A stretch of DNA of 64,000 nucleotides, from contig NZ_QWGT01000001.1 of assembly GCF_003576405.1 (NCBI RefSeq), positions 1-64,000 of the forward strand, read 5' to 3'. The notes below the pieces were generated by a model, which was given only the letters and a program-made list of their open reading frames with translations, did no database searches and was not told the DNA's origin. Shown here piece by piece: positions 45,593 to 57,126 of this stretch. The stretch comes from Clavibacter lycopersici. GTDB lineage: Bacteria > Actinomycetota > Actinomycetes > Actinomycetales > Microbacteriaceae. A program made the translations under genes and the position numbers. Each line of letters begins with the position of its first letter. Position 1 is the first letter of the stretch.

Positions 45593-45821
45593 CGGGTGGT
45601 TCATGGAACACGTCGGGTCTTGCAGCATCCGGCACGTCAGCGAGGACGGCGGGAACAAGTCCACCCGCGTTCGTGTTCATCCTAAGAGGGGTGCGAGGCG
45701 TGAAGCCGCCGCATCCCTGAGACCCACAGTCTTCCCCCCGTCACCGAAGCGGCCTCGCCGTGCGGGGGGTGCATGCCGATACGGCGCTGATACGCCCAGA
45801 TCGTCAGGAAAGCAGGTAGCC

Positions 45822-47240
45822 ATGTCAGATGTGCTCATCGACCGACCGGAGCTCGAGAGCCTGGGGCAGTACGAGTTCGGCTGGTCCGACTCGGATGTCG
45901 CCGGTGCCTCGGCCAAGCGCGGCATCTCCCCGCAGGTCGTCGCCGACATCTCGCGGCGCAAGGACGAGCCCGAGTGGATGCTCGCCAACCGCATGAAGGG
46001 CTACGAGCTCTTCGGCAAGAAGCCCATGCCGACCTGGGGCGCCGACCTCTCCGGCATCGACTTCGACAACATCAAGTACTTCGTGCGCTCCACGGAGAAG
46101 CAGGCCCAGACGTGGGAGGACCTGCCCGACGACATCAAGAACACGTACGAGCGGCTCGGCATCCCCGAGGCGGAGCGCCAGCGCCTCGTCTCCGGCGTCG
46201 CGGCCCAGTACGAGTCCGAGGTCGTCTTCCACTCCATCCAGAAGGAGCTCGAGGACCAGGGCGTCATCTTCATGGACACCGACACCGCGCTGCGCGAGCA
46301 CCCGGAGCTGTTCAAGGAGTACTTCGGCACCGTGATCCCCGCCGGCGACAACAAGTTCGCGGCGCTGAACACGGCCGTCTGGTCCGGCGGCTCGTTCGTG
46401 TACGTGCCCAAGGGCGTCCATGTGGAGATCCCGCTGCAGGCGTACTTCCGCATCAACACCGAGAACATGGGCCAGTTCGAGCGGACGCTGATCATCGCGG
46501 ACGAGGGCAGCTACGTCCACTACATCGAGGGCTGCACCGCCCCCATCTACAAGTCCGACTCGCTGCACTCCGCGGTCGTCGAGATCATCGTGAAGAAGGA
46601 CGCCCGCGTCCGCTACACGACCATCCAGAACTGGTCGAACAACGTCTACAACCTCGTGACCAAGCGCGCGACGGCGGCAGAGGGCGCGACCATGGAGTGG
46701 ATCGACGGCAACATCGGCTCCAAGGTCACGATGAAGTACCCCTCCATCTACCTCATGGGCGAGCGCGCCAAGGGCGAGACCCTCTCCGTCGCGTTCGCGG
46801 GCCCTGGCCAGCACCAAGACGCCGGCGCGAAGATGGTGCACATGGCGCCGTACACGCAGTCGTCGATCGTCTCGAAGTCCATCGCGCGCGGCGGCGGCCG
46901 GGCCGGCTACCGCGGCGAGATCCGCGTGGACGCCGCGGCGCACCACTCCGCCAACACCGTCCGCTGCGACGCGCTGCTGGTCGACACCATCTCCCGCTCC
47001 GACACGTACCCCGCGATCGACATCCGCGTCGACGACGTGCAGCTCGGCCACGAGGCCACGGTCTCGCGCGTCAGCGAGGAGCAGCTGTTCTACCTGATGA
47101 GCCGGGGCATGCCCGAGGACGAGGCCATGGCCATGATCGTCCGCGGCTTCATCGAGCCCATCGCCCGAGAGCTGCCCATGGAGTACGCGCTCGAACTCAA
47201 CAAGCTCATCGAGATGGGCATGGAAGGATCCGTCGGCTAG
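45822..47240 (+). CDS. sufB: Fe-S cluster assembly scaffold SufB
   Basis: Scaffold subunit of the SufBCD complex on which Fe-S clusters are built. 472 residues, usual length. Marked by [53 protein letters not shown] and RCDALLVD, whose cysteine is conserved. No intein, unlike mycobacterial SufB. ATG at 45822 after AGGAAAGCAGGTAGCC. sufD starts directly after its stop codon. No sufR repressor gene precedes it. Confidence 0.97.
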   Translation: MSDVLIDRPELESLGQYEFGWSDSDVAGASAKRGISPQVVADISRRKDEPEWMLANRMKGYELFGKKPMPTWGADLSGIDFDNIKYFVRSTEKQAQTWEDLPDDIKNTYERLGIPEAERQRLVSGVAAQYESEVVFHSIQKELEDQGVIFMDTDTALREHPELFKEYFGTVIPAGDNKFAALNTAVWSGGSFVYVPKGVHVEIPLQAYFRINTENMGQFERTLIIADEGSYVHYIEGCTAPIYKSDSLHSAVVEIIVKKDARVRYTTIQNWSNNVYNLVTKRATAAEGATMEWIDGNIGSKVTMKYPSIYLMGERAKGETLSVAFAGPGQHQDAGAKMVHMAPYTQSSIVSKSIARGGGRAGYRGEIRVDAAAHHSANTVRCDALLVDTISRSDTYPAIDIRVDDVQLGHEATVSRVSEEQLFYLMSRGMPEDEAMAMIVRGFIEPIARELPMEYALELNKLIEMGMEGSVG

Positions 47241-48458
47241 ATGACGACCCCACTCGCCACCACAGAAGCCCCCGTCCCCGCCGACCAGCACGGCAGCCGG
47301 GCGCACACCGACGGAGGGTGGGCGGCAGTCCCCATCCAGACCCGCTCCGAGCGCTTCACGTCCACGGACGTCGAGGCGTTCGACGCCGTCACCGGCCGTG
47401 AGGCCGTCTGGAAGCTGACGCCCGTCCGCAAGCTCGACGACCTCACCTCCGGGGAGCTCGACGGCTCGCGCTACCCGCTCACGCACAGCGACGCCGCGGG
47501 CACGTCCGTCTCCTGGATCCCCCGGGACGACGCGCGCGTCGGCACCGCGGGGGCTCCCGAGGACCGCGCCCAGGCCAACGCCTGGTCGTCGTTCGGCGAG
47601 GCGCTCGCGATCGACGTCTCGGGGGAGGAGCGCGTCACCGTCACGGTCGGCCGCTCCGAGCTCGGCTCGACGCCCCGCGCGGCGCACACCGTCATCACGG
47701 CGGCGCCGTTCAGCCGCGGCGTGGTCATCCTCGACAACGGCGGATCGGCGTCCCTCGTCGAGAACGTCGAGATCGTCGTCGGCGACCAGGCCGAGCTCAC
47801 GGTCGTGACCGTGCAGCAGTGGGACGACGAGGCGCGCCACCTCGCGGCGCACCAGGCCGTCGTCGGCCGCGACGCGAAGCTCAAGCACGTGGTGGTGACG
47901 CTCGGCGGATCCATCGTCCGGGTCAACCCGTCGGCCCACCTCTCGAACGAGGGCGCCGACGGCGAGCTGCTCGGCGTGTACTTCGCGGACGCGGGCCAGC
48001 ACCTCGAGCAGCAGGTGTACGTCGACCACGACGCCCCGAACACCCGCAGCCGGGTCACCTACAAGGGTGCCCTGCAGGGGAAGGGCGCCCGCACGGTCTG
48101 GATCGGCGACGTCCTCATCCGCCGCTCGGCGCCCGGCACCGACAGCTACGAGCAGAACCGCAACCTCGTCCTCACGGACGGCACGCGGGCCGACTCGGTC
48201 CCGAACCTCGAGATCGAGACCGGCGACATCGCCGGCGCCGGTCACGCGAGCGCCACGGGCCGCTTCGACGACGAGCAGCTGTTCTACCTGCAGGCCCGCG
48301 GGATCACGGAGGAGGAGGCCCGGCGCCTCGTCGTCCGCGGGTTCCTGAGCGAGATCGTCCAGCAGATCGGCGTCCCCGACCTCGAGGAGCGGCTGCAGTC
48401 CGCCATCGAGGCCGAGCTCTCCGCGTCCGGCGCCGTGGCCGGGGCGGTCGCGCGATGA
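47241..48458 (+). CDS. sufD: Fe-S cluster assembly protein SufD
   Basis: SufB paralogue that pairs with it in the SufBCD complex. 405 residues, with a divergent N-terminal region and a conserved beta-helix: NPSAHLSNEGADGELLGVYF, DHDAPNTRSRVTYKGALQGKG, and PNLEIETGDIAGAGHASATG with its conserved histidine. ATG immediately follows the sufB TAG; the end overlaps the Rieske gene (ATGA). Confidence 0.95.
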   Translation: MTTPLATTEAPVPADQHGSRAHTDGGWAAVPIQTRSERFTSTDVEAFDAVTGREAVWKLTPVRKLDDLTSGELDGSRYPLTHSDAAGTSVSWIPRDDARVGTAGAPEDRAQANAWSSFGEALAIDVSGEERVTVTVGRSELGSTPRAAHTVITAAPFSRGVVILDNGGSASLVENVEIVVGDQAELTVVTVQQWDDEARHLAAHQAVVGRDAKLKHVVVTLGGSIVRVNPSAHLSNEGADGELLGVYFADAGQHLEQQVYVDHDAPNTRSRVTYKGALQGKGARTVWIGDVLIRRSAPGTDSYEQNRNLVLTDGTRADSVPNLEIETGDIAGAGHASATGRFDDEQLFYLQARGITEEEARRLVVRGFLSEIVQQIGVPDLEERLQSAIEAELSASGAVAGAVAR

Positions 48459-48775
48459 CCGCGGTCCGCATCTGCGCCGTCGACGACCTCGGCGAGAACG
48501 AGGCCCTCCGCATCGAGATCGAGGGCCTCGCCATCGCGCTGGTCAAGGACTCCTCGGGCACGGTGCACGCCATCGGCGACACCTGCACGCACGGCGACAT
48601 CTCGCTGGCCGAGGGCTTCGTCGAGGGCGACACCCTGGAGTGCTGGGCGCACGGGTCCAAGTTCTCCCTCGAGACGGGCAAGCCGCGCACGCTGCCGGCC
48701 TACGAGCCCGTCCCCGTCTACCCCGTGTCCATCGTGGACGGCGACATCCACATCGACACCACCCCGAAGAGCTAG
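48455..48775 (+). CDS. Rieske-type ferredoxin in the suf operon
   Basis: A 106-residue Rieske [2Fe-2S] domain. Ligands are Cys44 and His46 in CTHGD and Cys63 and His66 in CWAHGSKF. It resembles ferredoxin subunits of ring-hydroxylating dioxygenases, but no oxygenase is nearby. The tight position between sufD and sufC suggests electron supply to cluster assembly, or simple co-expression of an Fe-S protein with its assembly machinery. ATGA overlap with sufD; 12 nt to sufC. Confidence 0.93.
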   Translation: MTAVRICAVDDLGENEALRIEIEGLAIALVKDSSGTVHAIGDTCTHGDISLAEGFVEGDTLECWAHGSKFSLETGKPRTLPAYEPVPVYPVSIVDGDIHIDTTPKS

Positions 48776-48787
48776 AGGAACGCACCG

Positions 48788-49554
<767 letters not shown>

Positions 49555-49558
<4 letters not shown>

Positions 49559-49890
49559 GCACGCAGAGCACGCTGACCCCGCAGAAGTTCGACGAGGTCG
49601 AGGAGGCGCTCAAGGACGTCATGGATCCCGAGCTCGGGATCAACGTGGTCGACCTCGGGCTCATCTACGACCTGGCCTGGGACGACGAGAACGACGCCCT
49701 CATCATCCACATGACGCTGACGTCGGCGGGCTGCCCGCTCACGGACGTGCTCGAGGAGCAGACGGCCGAGGCGCTGGACGGCGTGGTGGCCGCGTTCCGC
49801 ATCAACTGGGTGTGGATGCCGCCGTGGGGCCCCGACCGGATCACGGACGACGGCCGCGACATGATGCGGGCCCTCGGCTTCTCCATGTGA
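49555..49890 (+). CDS. sufT: MIP18/DUF59 family Fe-S maturation factor, SufT-like
   Basis: 111 residues. The DUF59 fold is shown by VMDPELGINVVDLGLIYDL and the conserved cysteine in LTSAGCPLTD (Cys60), with WMPPWGPDRIT near the end. SufT proteins help deliver clusters to target enzymes. GTG start overlapping the sufC stop (GTGA). The symbol is by family and context. Confidence 0.88.
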
Positions 49891-49913
49891 TCCGCGTCAC
49901 GACCCGCTCGTCC

Positions 49914-49948
49914 ACGACGGCCCCACCCGCTCCGGGTGGGGCCGTCGT
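49914..49948 (+). terminator. suf operon terminator
   Basis: A perfect 15-bp stem (49914-49928 with 49934-49948), GCTCC loop, 23 nt after the last suf stop. Confidence 0.85.
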
Positions 49949-49993
49949 CGCGTGGCCGTCCGCCGCGAGGAGGGTCGCGGAGCCGTCGTCTCG

Positions 49994-49999
49994 TACACT
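49994..49999 (+). promoter_or_regulatory. -10 box TACACT of the ABC-F gene
   Basis: TACACT lies 114 nt before the GTG; an AGAAGGA site at 50098 precedes the start. The resulting leader of about 105 nt has no obvious upstream peptide or attenuator. Confidence 0.4.
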
Positions 50000-50113
50000 G
50001 GACGGGTCGGGTCCGATGGACGCCCTCGACCGACCGGGCTCGACCCCCTCTGCTGCGGGTCGCCCACCTCCCACGGACCGTGGGACATCCGCTGATCAGA
50101 AGGACCTCTCACC

Positions 50114-51712
<1,599 letters not shown>

Positions 51713-51759
51713 GGCTCACCGCGTCCGCGGACGGTCGCGGCGATTACCGTCAGCGCGCC

Positions 51760-52605
51760 TCAGCGCGCCTCGTCGAGGATGCGGTCCTCGACGTCGGCGT
51801 CCGACGGCTGCTTCCTGGCGCGCTTGGCCTGACGGGCGCGCTCGCGGTCCTGCTCGTCGGGGTCGTCCTGGTTGATGATGCGGTACTCGTTGCGGATCGC
51901 GACGCCGAGCCCGACGAACGCGATGATCGCGAAGACGATCCACTGGAAGGCGTACGACAGGTGCGGACCCTCGTCCTCCTCGGGGCGCGGCGTCGCGAAC
52001 GGCGCGGCCTCCGCGGGGGCGGGGTCCTCCGAGATGAGCAGGCCGTAGGCGCCCGTGAACGTCGGCGACCCGACGCGGTCCGCGATGTCGGGCAGGTTCA
52101 CGGTGGCGATCTGCCCCTCGGGCGCCGAGCGTCCCGGCAGCTCCGGCTCGCCGGCCTTCAGCCTGGCGGTGACCGTGACCTCGCCGGCGGGCGCCGCGGG
52201 GACGGAGTCGGGGGAGTCCTGCGAGTTGCCGATGGGCACCCAGCCGCGGTCGACCACGAACACCCGTCCGTCGTCGAGCCGGAGGGGCGTGAGGACCTCG
52301 AAGCCGGGCTGCCCGTTGAAGGGACGGTTGCGGGCCAGCAGCTGCTCATCGACGAGGTAGGTGCCGGTCATCGTGACCGGGGTCCACTTCTGCGTGTCCA
52401 CGTAGGCCGAGGTGTCGGCGAGCACCTGGTCGACGGGCTGCGGAGCGCGGTCCCAGTTGTCCTCGACCTTGGCGATCTCGGCGAGGGCCTCGTCGCGTCG
52501 GGCGAACTGCCAGTGGCTGAGCAGGACGCACGCGATGGCGAAGACGACGGCGACCAGGAGGTAGCCGGCCCACCTGCGGTTGAGGACGAAGCGCCAGCGG
52601 CTCAC
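51760..52605 (-). CDS. SURF1-family cytochrome oxidase assembly protein
   Basis: 281 residues. The topology fits SURF1: an N-terminal helix (about 9-26), a large external domain with WTPVTMTGTYL, LLARNRPFNGQPGFEVLTPL and VDRGWVP, a second helix (about 219-240), and a charged C-terminal tail. SURF1 helps insert heme A into cytochrome c oxidase, in line with ctaA and ctaB 6-9 kb away. GTG start overlapping the stop of the small Cys protein (GTGA). Confidence 0.92.
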   Translation of the reverse strand: MSRWRFVLNRRWAGYLLVAVVFAIACVLLSHWQFARRDEALAEIAKVEDNWDRAPQPVDQVLADTSAYVDTQKWTPVTMTGTYLVDEQLLARNRPFNGQPGFEVLTPLRLDDGRVFVVDRGWVPIGNSQDSPDSVPAAPAGEVTVTARLKAGEPELPGRSAPEGQIATVNLPDIADRVGSPTFTGAYGLLISEDPAPAEAAPFATPRPEEDEGPHLSYAFQWIVFAIIAFVGLGVAIRNEYRIINQDDPDEQDRERARQAKRARKQPSDADVEDRILDEAR

Positions 52606-52859
52606 GCGATCGCCCCCTCGACGGGCGCGTCGATCGCTGCCACGCGCACCGGGAAGTCGCGGCCCGCGAGGAAGTCGCGCAGGAAGCCGACGTGCTCGTC
52701 GCACGCGGTCCACGTCTTCACCCGGTCGGGCGTGTGGATCCGGGGATTCCGCCACTCGACGCGCCAGCCGGCGTCCGCGCGGCAGCCGGCCCGCGAGCAC
52801 TCGACGACATCGGACGACGGCCCGGCGGATCCGAGGCCCCAGGAGGCGAGCCCGTTCAC
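52602..52859 (-). CDS. Small conserved Cys/His protein, function unknown
   Basis: 85 residues. A conserved core has Cys21-x4-Cys26, then WRVEWRNPRIH, and later Cys53-x2-His56 (ACDEH), followed by LRDFLAGRDFP. The four residues could form a zinc site. Homologues in Actinobacteria are often labelled acetone carboxylase, which the size and sequence do not support. It overlaps SURF1 downstream and the DUF3099 gene upstream by 4 nt each, so all three are one unit. GTG start is set by the overlap; no ATG is available. Confidence 0.8.
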   Translation of the reverse strand: MNGLASWGLGSAGPSSDVVECSRAGCRADAGWRVEWRNPRIHTPDRVKTWTACDEHVGFLRDFLAGRDFPVRVAAIDAPVEGAIA

Positions 52860-53311
52860 GCGTCGGTCGGGGTGTCGGGGGCCGTCGGCGTGCCCGCGTC
52901 CGACGACCGCGCGTCGGATGCGGGGGTGGGCTCGGGTGCGCGCCCGGTCTCGTACGTGGTGAATGGCTCGGGCGTCGTGAACGGCTCGGACGCGCGGAAG
53001 GGCTCCGAGGGCACGTACGGCTCGGCGGGCGGCGGGAATCCCGAGTGGCGCGCCGACACGACGACCACGCCGCCCGGCCGCTCGACCGCGGTGCCCTGGT
53101 TGCCGCCCACGTTCGCGAGGATGACCGCGAAGTACGGAAGCACGATGGCTCCGATGGCGGCGACAGCCAGCCACCAGCCCTGCAGGAAGAGGCACGACAG
53201 GATGCAGACCATGCGGATGCTCATCGCGATGGTGTACTTCACCATGCGGGCGTGGCGGTCCTCCTGCGGGGACCGGGGGAGGCTGGTGACCGACTGCTGC
53301 GGAGCTGGCAT
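52856..53311 (-). CDS. DUF3099 family membrane protein
   Basis: 151 residues. The N-terminal half has the DUF3099 pattern: a short polar start with SLPRSPQEDRHARMVKY, then two hydrophobic helices (about 29-46 and 49-70). The C-terminal half is rich in Pro, Ser, Thr and acidic residues (SEPFRASEPFTTPEPFTT) and probably disordered. Function unknown. The ATG is 119 nt from the divergent fabG start. The tail overlaps the small Cys protein by 4 nt. Confidence 0.8.
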   Translation of the reverse strand: MPAPQQSVTSLPRSPQEDRHARMVKYTIAMSIRMVCILSCLFLQGWWLAVAAIGAIVLPYFAVILANVGGNQGTAVERPGGVVVVSARHSGFPPPAEPYVPSEPFRASEPFTTPEPFTTYETGRAPEPTPASDARSSDAGTPTAPDTPTDA

Positions 53312-53378
53312 GCGTGGATGGCGTCCTTCGAGGGAGCGACGCGCTCCCCATCGAGACCAGGGTACGCCGCGCCACCGA

Positions 53379-53384
53379 TAGGCT
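53379..53384 (+). promoter_or_regulatory. -10 box TAGGCT of fabG
   Basis: TAGGCT lies 46 nt before the ATG. A GGAAGG site at about 53420 follows, so this mRNA has a leader. Confidence 0.45.
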
Positions 53385-53430
53385 CGTCCGCGTCCGCAAG
53401 CCCCCTCCAAGCCGTAATGGAAGGTCCCCC

Positions 53431-54141
53431 ATGAGCACCGCACGCACCGTCGTCGTCACCGGAGGCAACAGGGGGATCGGGTACGCGATCGCCGAGGAGA
53501 TGCTGCGCCGCGGACACCGCGTCGCCGTCACCGCGCGGTCCGGCCAGGGCCCCGATGGCTCGCTGACGGTGCGCGCCGACGTCACCGACGCCGCGTCCGT
53601 CGACGCCGCGTTCACCGAGGTCGAGGGCGCGTACGGACCCGTCGAGGTCGTCGTCGCCAACGCCGGCATCACGCGGGACATGCTGATGATGCGGATGAGC
53701 GACGACGACTTCACCGAGGTCGTCGACACGAACCTCGGCGGCGCGTTCCGCGTCGTCAAGCGCGCGTCGAAGGGCATGCTCAAGGCGCGCTTCGGCCGCA
53801 TCGTCCTCATCTCCAGCGTGGTCGGGCTCTACGGCTCAGGCGGCCAGGTCAACTACGCGGCGTCGAAGAGCGGCCTGGTGGGCCTCGCCCGCTCGGTCAC
53901 GCGCGAGCTCGGCGGTCGCGGCATCACGGCGAACGTCGTCGCGCCGGGCTTCATCGAGACCGACATGACCGCGGAGCTCCCCGAGGCGACGGCGGCCGAG
54001 TACAGGAAGTCGATCCCGGCCGGCCGCTACGGCACCGCCGCCGAGGTCGCGGGCGTCGTGGCGTGGGTCTCCTCGGACGAGGCCGCGTACATCTCGGGCG
54101 CCGTGATCCCCGTCGACGGCGGCCTCGGCATGGGCCACTGA
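53431..54141 (+). CDS. fabG: 3-oxoacyl-ACP reductase, SDR family
   Basis: NADPH-dependent reduction of 3-oxoacyl-ACP in fatty acid synthesis. 236 residues. TGGNRGIGYAIAEE binds cofactor, NAG follows in VANAGITRD, catalytic Ser is in LISSVVGLYG, and Tyr/Lys in VNYAASKSG. VAPGFIETDMT and SGAVIPVDGGLGM are typical of FabG. Named by closeness to actinobacterial FabG (MabA); other SDR substrates remain possible, as no inhA or other fab gene is adjacent. Confidence 0.87.
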   Translation: MSTARTVVVTGGNRGIGYAIAEEMLRRGHRVAVTARSGQGPDGSLTVRADVTDAASVDAAFTEVEGAYGPVEVVVANAGITRDMLMMRMSDDDFTEVVDTNLGGAFRVVKRASKGMLKARFGRIVLISSVVGLYGSGGQVNYAASKSGLVGLARSVTRELGGRGITANVVAPGFIETDMTAELPEATAAEYRKSIPAGRYGTAAEVAGVVAWVSSDEAAYISGAVIPVDGGLGMGH

Positions 54142-54164
54142 CGCCGCCCGCCGAGGAGACCGCC

Positions 54165-55121
54165 GTGTCCGACCTCCTGGCGGCCTGGGACACGGGTCCC
54201 GCCGCGCTCACCGAGCTGGGGGCCACGCACAACCACGCCTACCGCGTCGACGTCGACGGGGGATCCCGCTACCTCCTGCGCCTGCACGTGGCGCGCCGGA
54301 AGCAGCACGAGATCGACCTGGAGCTCGACTGGCTGGACATGCTGGCCGGGCGCGGCGGCCCGTCCGTGCCCGAGCCGCAGCGCACGCGCGACGGGACCTG
54401 GACGGCGACCGTGGAGGCCGCTGTCCCGGACGACGACGAGGTCGGCCTCCGCCGCGCGGTCGTGGGCGCGTCCGGCGAGCGCGTCGAGCGGCGGCTCGCG
54501 AGCCTGCTCACGTGGCACGACGGGGAGATGCTGAGCAGCCTGCCCGCCACGTCGGACGCGGGCCCGTTCGCGGAGACGCTCGCGTCCCTGCACGCGGCGG
54601 GCGCGGACCCGGCCGCCGTCGCCCTCGCGGGGCAGCGCCGCCGCTACGACGCGGACTACGCGACCGTCCGCCTGGAGCGCCTGGTCGAGGGGTACCCGGG
54701 GATCATGGCCGACGGCTCCACCGCGGACGCGCTGGCCGGCGCGATCGCGGAGCTCCGCGCCACGCTGGCGGAGGCCGGCCCGCCGATCATGGTGCACGGC
54801 GACTACCACCCGGGGAACCTGATCCAGGGGCCGGCGGGCGTCTCCGTCATCGACTTCGACCGATGCGGCCTCGGGCCGGCGGGGCTCGACGTCGCCGCGG
54901 CGATCATGTACCTCGCACCCCGCCAGCGGGCGCAGTTCCACCGCGCCTACACGGCGGCGGGCGGCAGCACGGGGGTCCCGGACGAGCGCTTCGGCGCCTT
55001 CATCTTCCTGGCGTACCTCGACAACGTCACGCACCTCGCGAGCCTGCCGTCCGAGCGGGAGCGGATGCCGGCGAACATCGCGCAGCTCGCGGCGATCGCG
55101 CGGGCGGTCGTCGCCGGCTGA
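54165..55121 (+). CDS. Aminoglycoside phosphotransferase-family kinase
   Basis: 318 residues of the APH/choline kinase fold. The catalytic loop is IMVHGDYHPGNLI (Asp and Asn), the metal-binding motif VIDFDRCGLGP. An N-terminal lobe includes NHAYRVDVDGGSRYLLRLH. Members act on homoserine, hydroxylysine, choline or unknown small molecules; resistance is not implied. GTG start follows GAGGAG, 23 nt after fabG, so co-transcription is likely. Confidence 0.85.
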   Translation: MSDLLAAWDTGPAALTELGATHNHAYRVDVDGGSRYLLRLHVARRKQHEIDLELDWLDMLAGRGGPSVPEPQRTRDGTWTATVEAAVPDDDEVGLRRAVVGASGERVERRLASLLTWHDGEMLSSLPATSDAGPFAETLASLHAAGADPAAVALAGQRRRYDADYATVRLERLVEGYPGIMADGSTADALAGAIAELRATLAEAGPPIMVHGDYHPGNLIQGPAGVSVIDFDRCGLGPAGLDVAAAIMYLAPRQRAQFHRAYTAAGGSTGVPDERFGAFIFLAYLDNVTHLASLPSERERMPANIAQLAAIARAVVAG

Positions 55122-55140
55122 GGTCGCGGGCCGCGACGGA

Positions 55141-55842
55141 TCAGCGGGGCAGGCCGAGCAGCGCGAGCACCTGCGCGAGGTCCCGGCGGTCGACGCACAC
55201 GTCGGCGCGCCGGCGGACGGCGGGCTTCGCGTCGAAGGCGACCGAGAGGCCCGCGACGGCCATCATCTCGAGGTCGTTCGCGCCGTCGCCCACCGCCACG
55301 ACGCGCGAGAGCGGGATCCCCAGCTCTCGGCTCCACTCCTCGACGGCGGCCCGCTTCGCGGCGGCGTCGATGACCGGACCCATGACGCGACCCGTGAGCC
55401 GGTCCTCGGACGTCTCGAGCCGGTTCGCGCGCCACCGGTCGAGCCCGAGGCGCTCGGCCAGCGGATCCAGCAGCTCGTGGAACCCGCCCGAGACCACGGC
55501 GACCACGTGGCCGCTTTCGTGCAGCCCGGCGACGAGCCGCTCCGCTCCGGGGGTGAGGCGGATTCGTGCGCCCACCGCCGCGTGGACCGACACGGGCAGC
55601 CCGGCGAGCGTCGCGACGCGCGACCGCAGGCTCTCCGCGAAGTCCAGCTCGCCGCGCATCGCGCGGTCCGTGACGGCGGCGACCTCGTCGAGCGACCCCG
55701 CCTCGGCGGCGAGCAGCTCGATGGCCTCGTCCTCGATGAGGGTCGAGTCCACGTCGAGCACCACGAGCATGCGCGGGAGGACGCGGGGGACGGGGGGCGC
55801 CGACGAGGCGACGGGCGCCGTCATCGGGCGGATCGCGCTCAC
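55141..55842 (-). CDS. serB: Phosphoserine phosphatase
   Basis: Last step of serine synthesis. 233 residues, HAD superfamily. Motif I is [10 protein letters not shown] (Asp30 nucleophile, Asp32), motif II lies in [10 protein letters not shown], and motif III in [11 protein letters not shown], which together are diagnostic of SerB. No ACT domains, so shorter than mycobacterial SerB2. GTG at 55842 overlaps the glgC stop (GTGA); an in-frame ATG at 55824 would remove six residues and is a fair alternative. Confidence 0.9.
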   Translation of the reverse strand: MSAIRPMTAPVASSAPPVPRVLPRMLVVLDVDSTLIEDEAIELLAAEAGSLDEVAAVTDRAMRGELDFAESLRSRVATLAGLPVSVHAAVGARIRLTPGAERLVAGLHESGHVVAVVSGGFHELLDPLAERLGLDRWRANRLETSEDRLTGRVMGPVIDAAAKRAAVEEWSRELGIPLSRVVAVGDGANDLEMMAVAGLSVAFDAKPAVRRRADVCVDRRDLAQVLALLGLPR

Positions 55843-57080
55843 GGGGTGACGCGCACGCCCTTGCCGACGACCGTGATGCCGCCCTCGGTGACGGTGAAGC
55901 CGCGGGCGCGGTCGCGGTCGTGGTCGACGCCGACCGATGCGCCGGGCTCGACCTCCACGTCCTTGTCGAGGATGGCGCGCGTGATGACCGCGCCCGCCCC
56001 GATGTGCACCTTGTCGAACACGATGCTGTCGACGATGCGGGCGCCCGACTCCGCGATGACCCAGGGTCCGAGCACGCTCCGCTCGACGTGAGCGCCGCTG
56101 ATGACGCCGCCGAGCGAGGTGATCGAGTCGATCATGGTGCCCGTGTTGCCCTGCGCGTCGCGGACGAACTTCGCCGGCGGGCTGTTGAGCTGCTGGCTGA
56201 AGATCGGCCAGTCCTTGTTGTAGAGGTTGAAGACCGGCAACGCCGAGATGAGGTCCTGGTGGGCGTCGAAGAACGACTCGATCGTGCCGACGTCGCGCCA
56301 GTAGTAGCGGTCGCGGTCGTTGGCGCCCGGCACCTCGTTGCGGTTGAGGTCGTAGACGCCGGCGTTCCCCTGCTCGACGAACCACGGGACGATGTCGCCG
56401 CCCATGTCGTGCGCGGACTCGGCGTTCTCGCCGTCGCGGCGCACGGCGTCGATGAGCTGGTCGGTGTCGAAGACGTAGTTGCCCATCGACGCGAGCACCT
56501 CGCCGGGGGAGTCGTCGAGGCCCTGCGGGTCCTTCGGCTTCTCGAGGAAGGCGCGGATGGCGTAGGGGTTCGCCGGATCCACGTCGATGACCCCGAACTG
56601 GTCGGCGAGCTCGATGGGCTGGCGGATCGCCGCCACCGTGGCGCCGTGGCCGGACGCGATGTGCGCGTCGATCATCTGGCTGAAGTCCATGCGGTACACG
56701 TGGTCGGCGCCGACCACGACGACGATGTCGGGCTTCTCGTCGTTGATGAGGTTGAGGCTCTGCAGGATGGCGTCGGCCGACCCGCTGAACCAGCGCTTGC
56801 CGAGGCGCTGCTGCGCGGGCACCGACGCGATGTAGGAGTTGAGCATCTGGTTGAGGCGCCAGGTCTGCGACACATGGCGGTCGAGCGAGTGCGACTTGTA
56901 CTGCGTCAGCACGACGATCTGCGTCAGCCCCGAGTTGATGAGGTTGGACAGCGCGAAGTCGATGAGCCGGTACTGCCCGCCGAAGGGGACGGCGGGCTTG
57001 GCCCGATCCGCGGTGAGGGGCATGAGCCGCTTGCCCTCGCCGCCGGCGAGCACGATTCCAAAGATCTTCTTCGATGCCAT
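55839..57080 (-). CDS. glgC: Glucose-1-phosphate adenylyltransferase
   Basis: Makes ADP-glucose for glycogen synthesis. 413 residues. [27 protein letters not shown] is the nucleotide-binding start; FLEKPKDP holds the glucose 1-phosphate lysine, and GADHVYRMD the metal aspartate. The C-terminal part is a left-handed beta-helix. Divergent from glgA across 46 bp. A minus-strand TACGCT ends 6 nt before the ATG, so the mRNA may be leaderless; GGAG also lies there but too close to act well. Confidence 0.97.
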   Translation of the reverse strand: MASKKIFGIVLAGGEGKRLMPLTADRAKPAVPFGGQYRLIDFALSNLINSGLTQIVVLTQYKSHSLDRHVSQTWRLNQMLNSYIASVPAQQRLGKRWFSGSADAILQSLNLINDEKPDIVVVVGADHVYRMDFSQMIDAHIASGHGATVAAIRQPIELADQFGVIDVDPANPYAIRAFLEKPKDPQGLDDSPGEVLASMGNYVFDTDQLIDAVRRDGENAESAHDMGGDIVPWFVEQGNAGVYDLNRNEVPGANDRDRYYWRDVGTIESFFDAHQDLISALPVFNLYNKDWPIFSQQLNSPPAKFVRDAQGNTGTMIDSITSLGGVISGAHVERSVLGPWVIAESGARIVDSIVFDKVHIGAGAVITRAILDKDVEVEPGASVGVDHDRDRARGFTVTEGGITVVGKGVRVTP

Positions 57081-57086
57081 TGCTCC

Positions 57087-57092
57087 AGCGTA
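57087..57092 (-). promoter_or_regulatory. -10 box TACGCT of glgC
   Basis: On the minus strand TACGCT ends 6 nt before the glgC ATG, matching the leaderless spacing seen elsewhere in the window. Confidence 0.4.
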
Positions 57093-57113
57093 GATGCACG
57101 TCGGGGCATGTAC

Positions 57114-57119
57114 TAGCGT
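57114..57119 (+). promoter_or_regulatory. -10 box TAGCGT of glgA
   Basis: TAGCGT ends 7 nt before the glgA ATG. With the glgC box 21 nt away on the other strand, the 46-bp gap appears to hold two divergent promoters. Confidence 0.4.
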
Positions 57120-57126
57120 TCGACCA

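Noticed and set aside
50000-50113. Leader peptide or attenuator for antibiotic-induced ABC-F expression
   Set aside because: The leader of about 105 nt shows no short frame with a ribosome binding site and no paired alternative hairpins.
54165-55121. Phosphotransferase as an aminoglycoside resistance gene
   Set aside because: The fold is shared with many metabolic kinases, and the gene sits in core sequence behind fabG with no sign of transfer.
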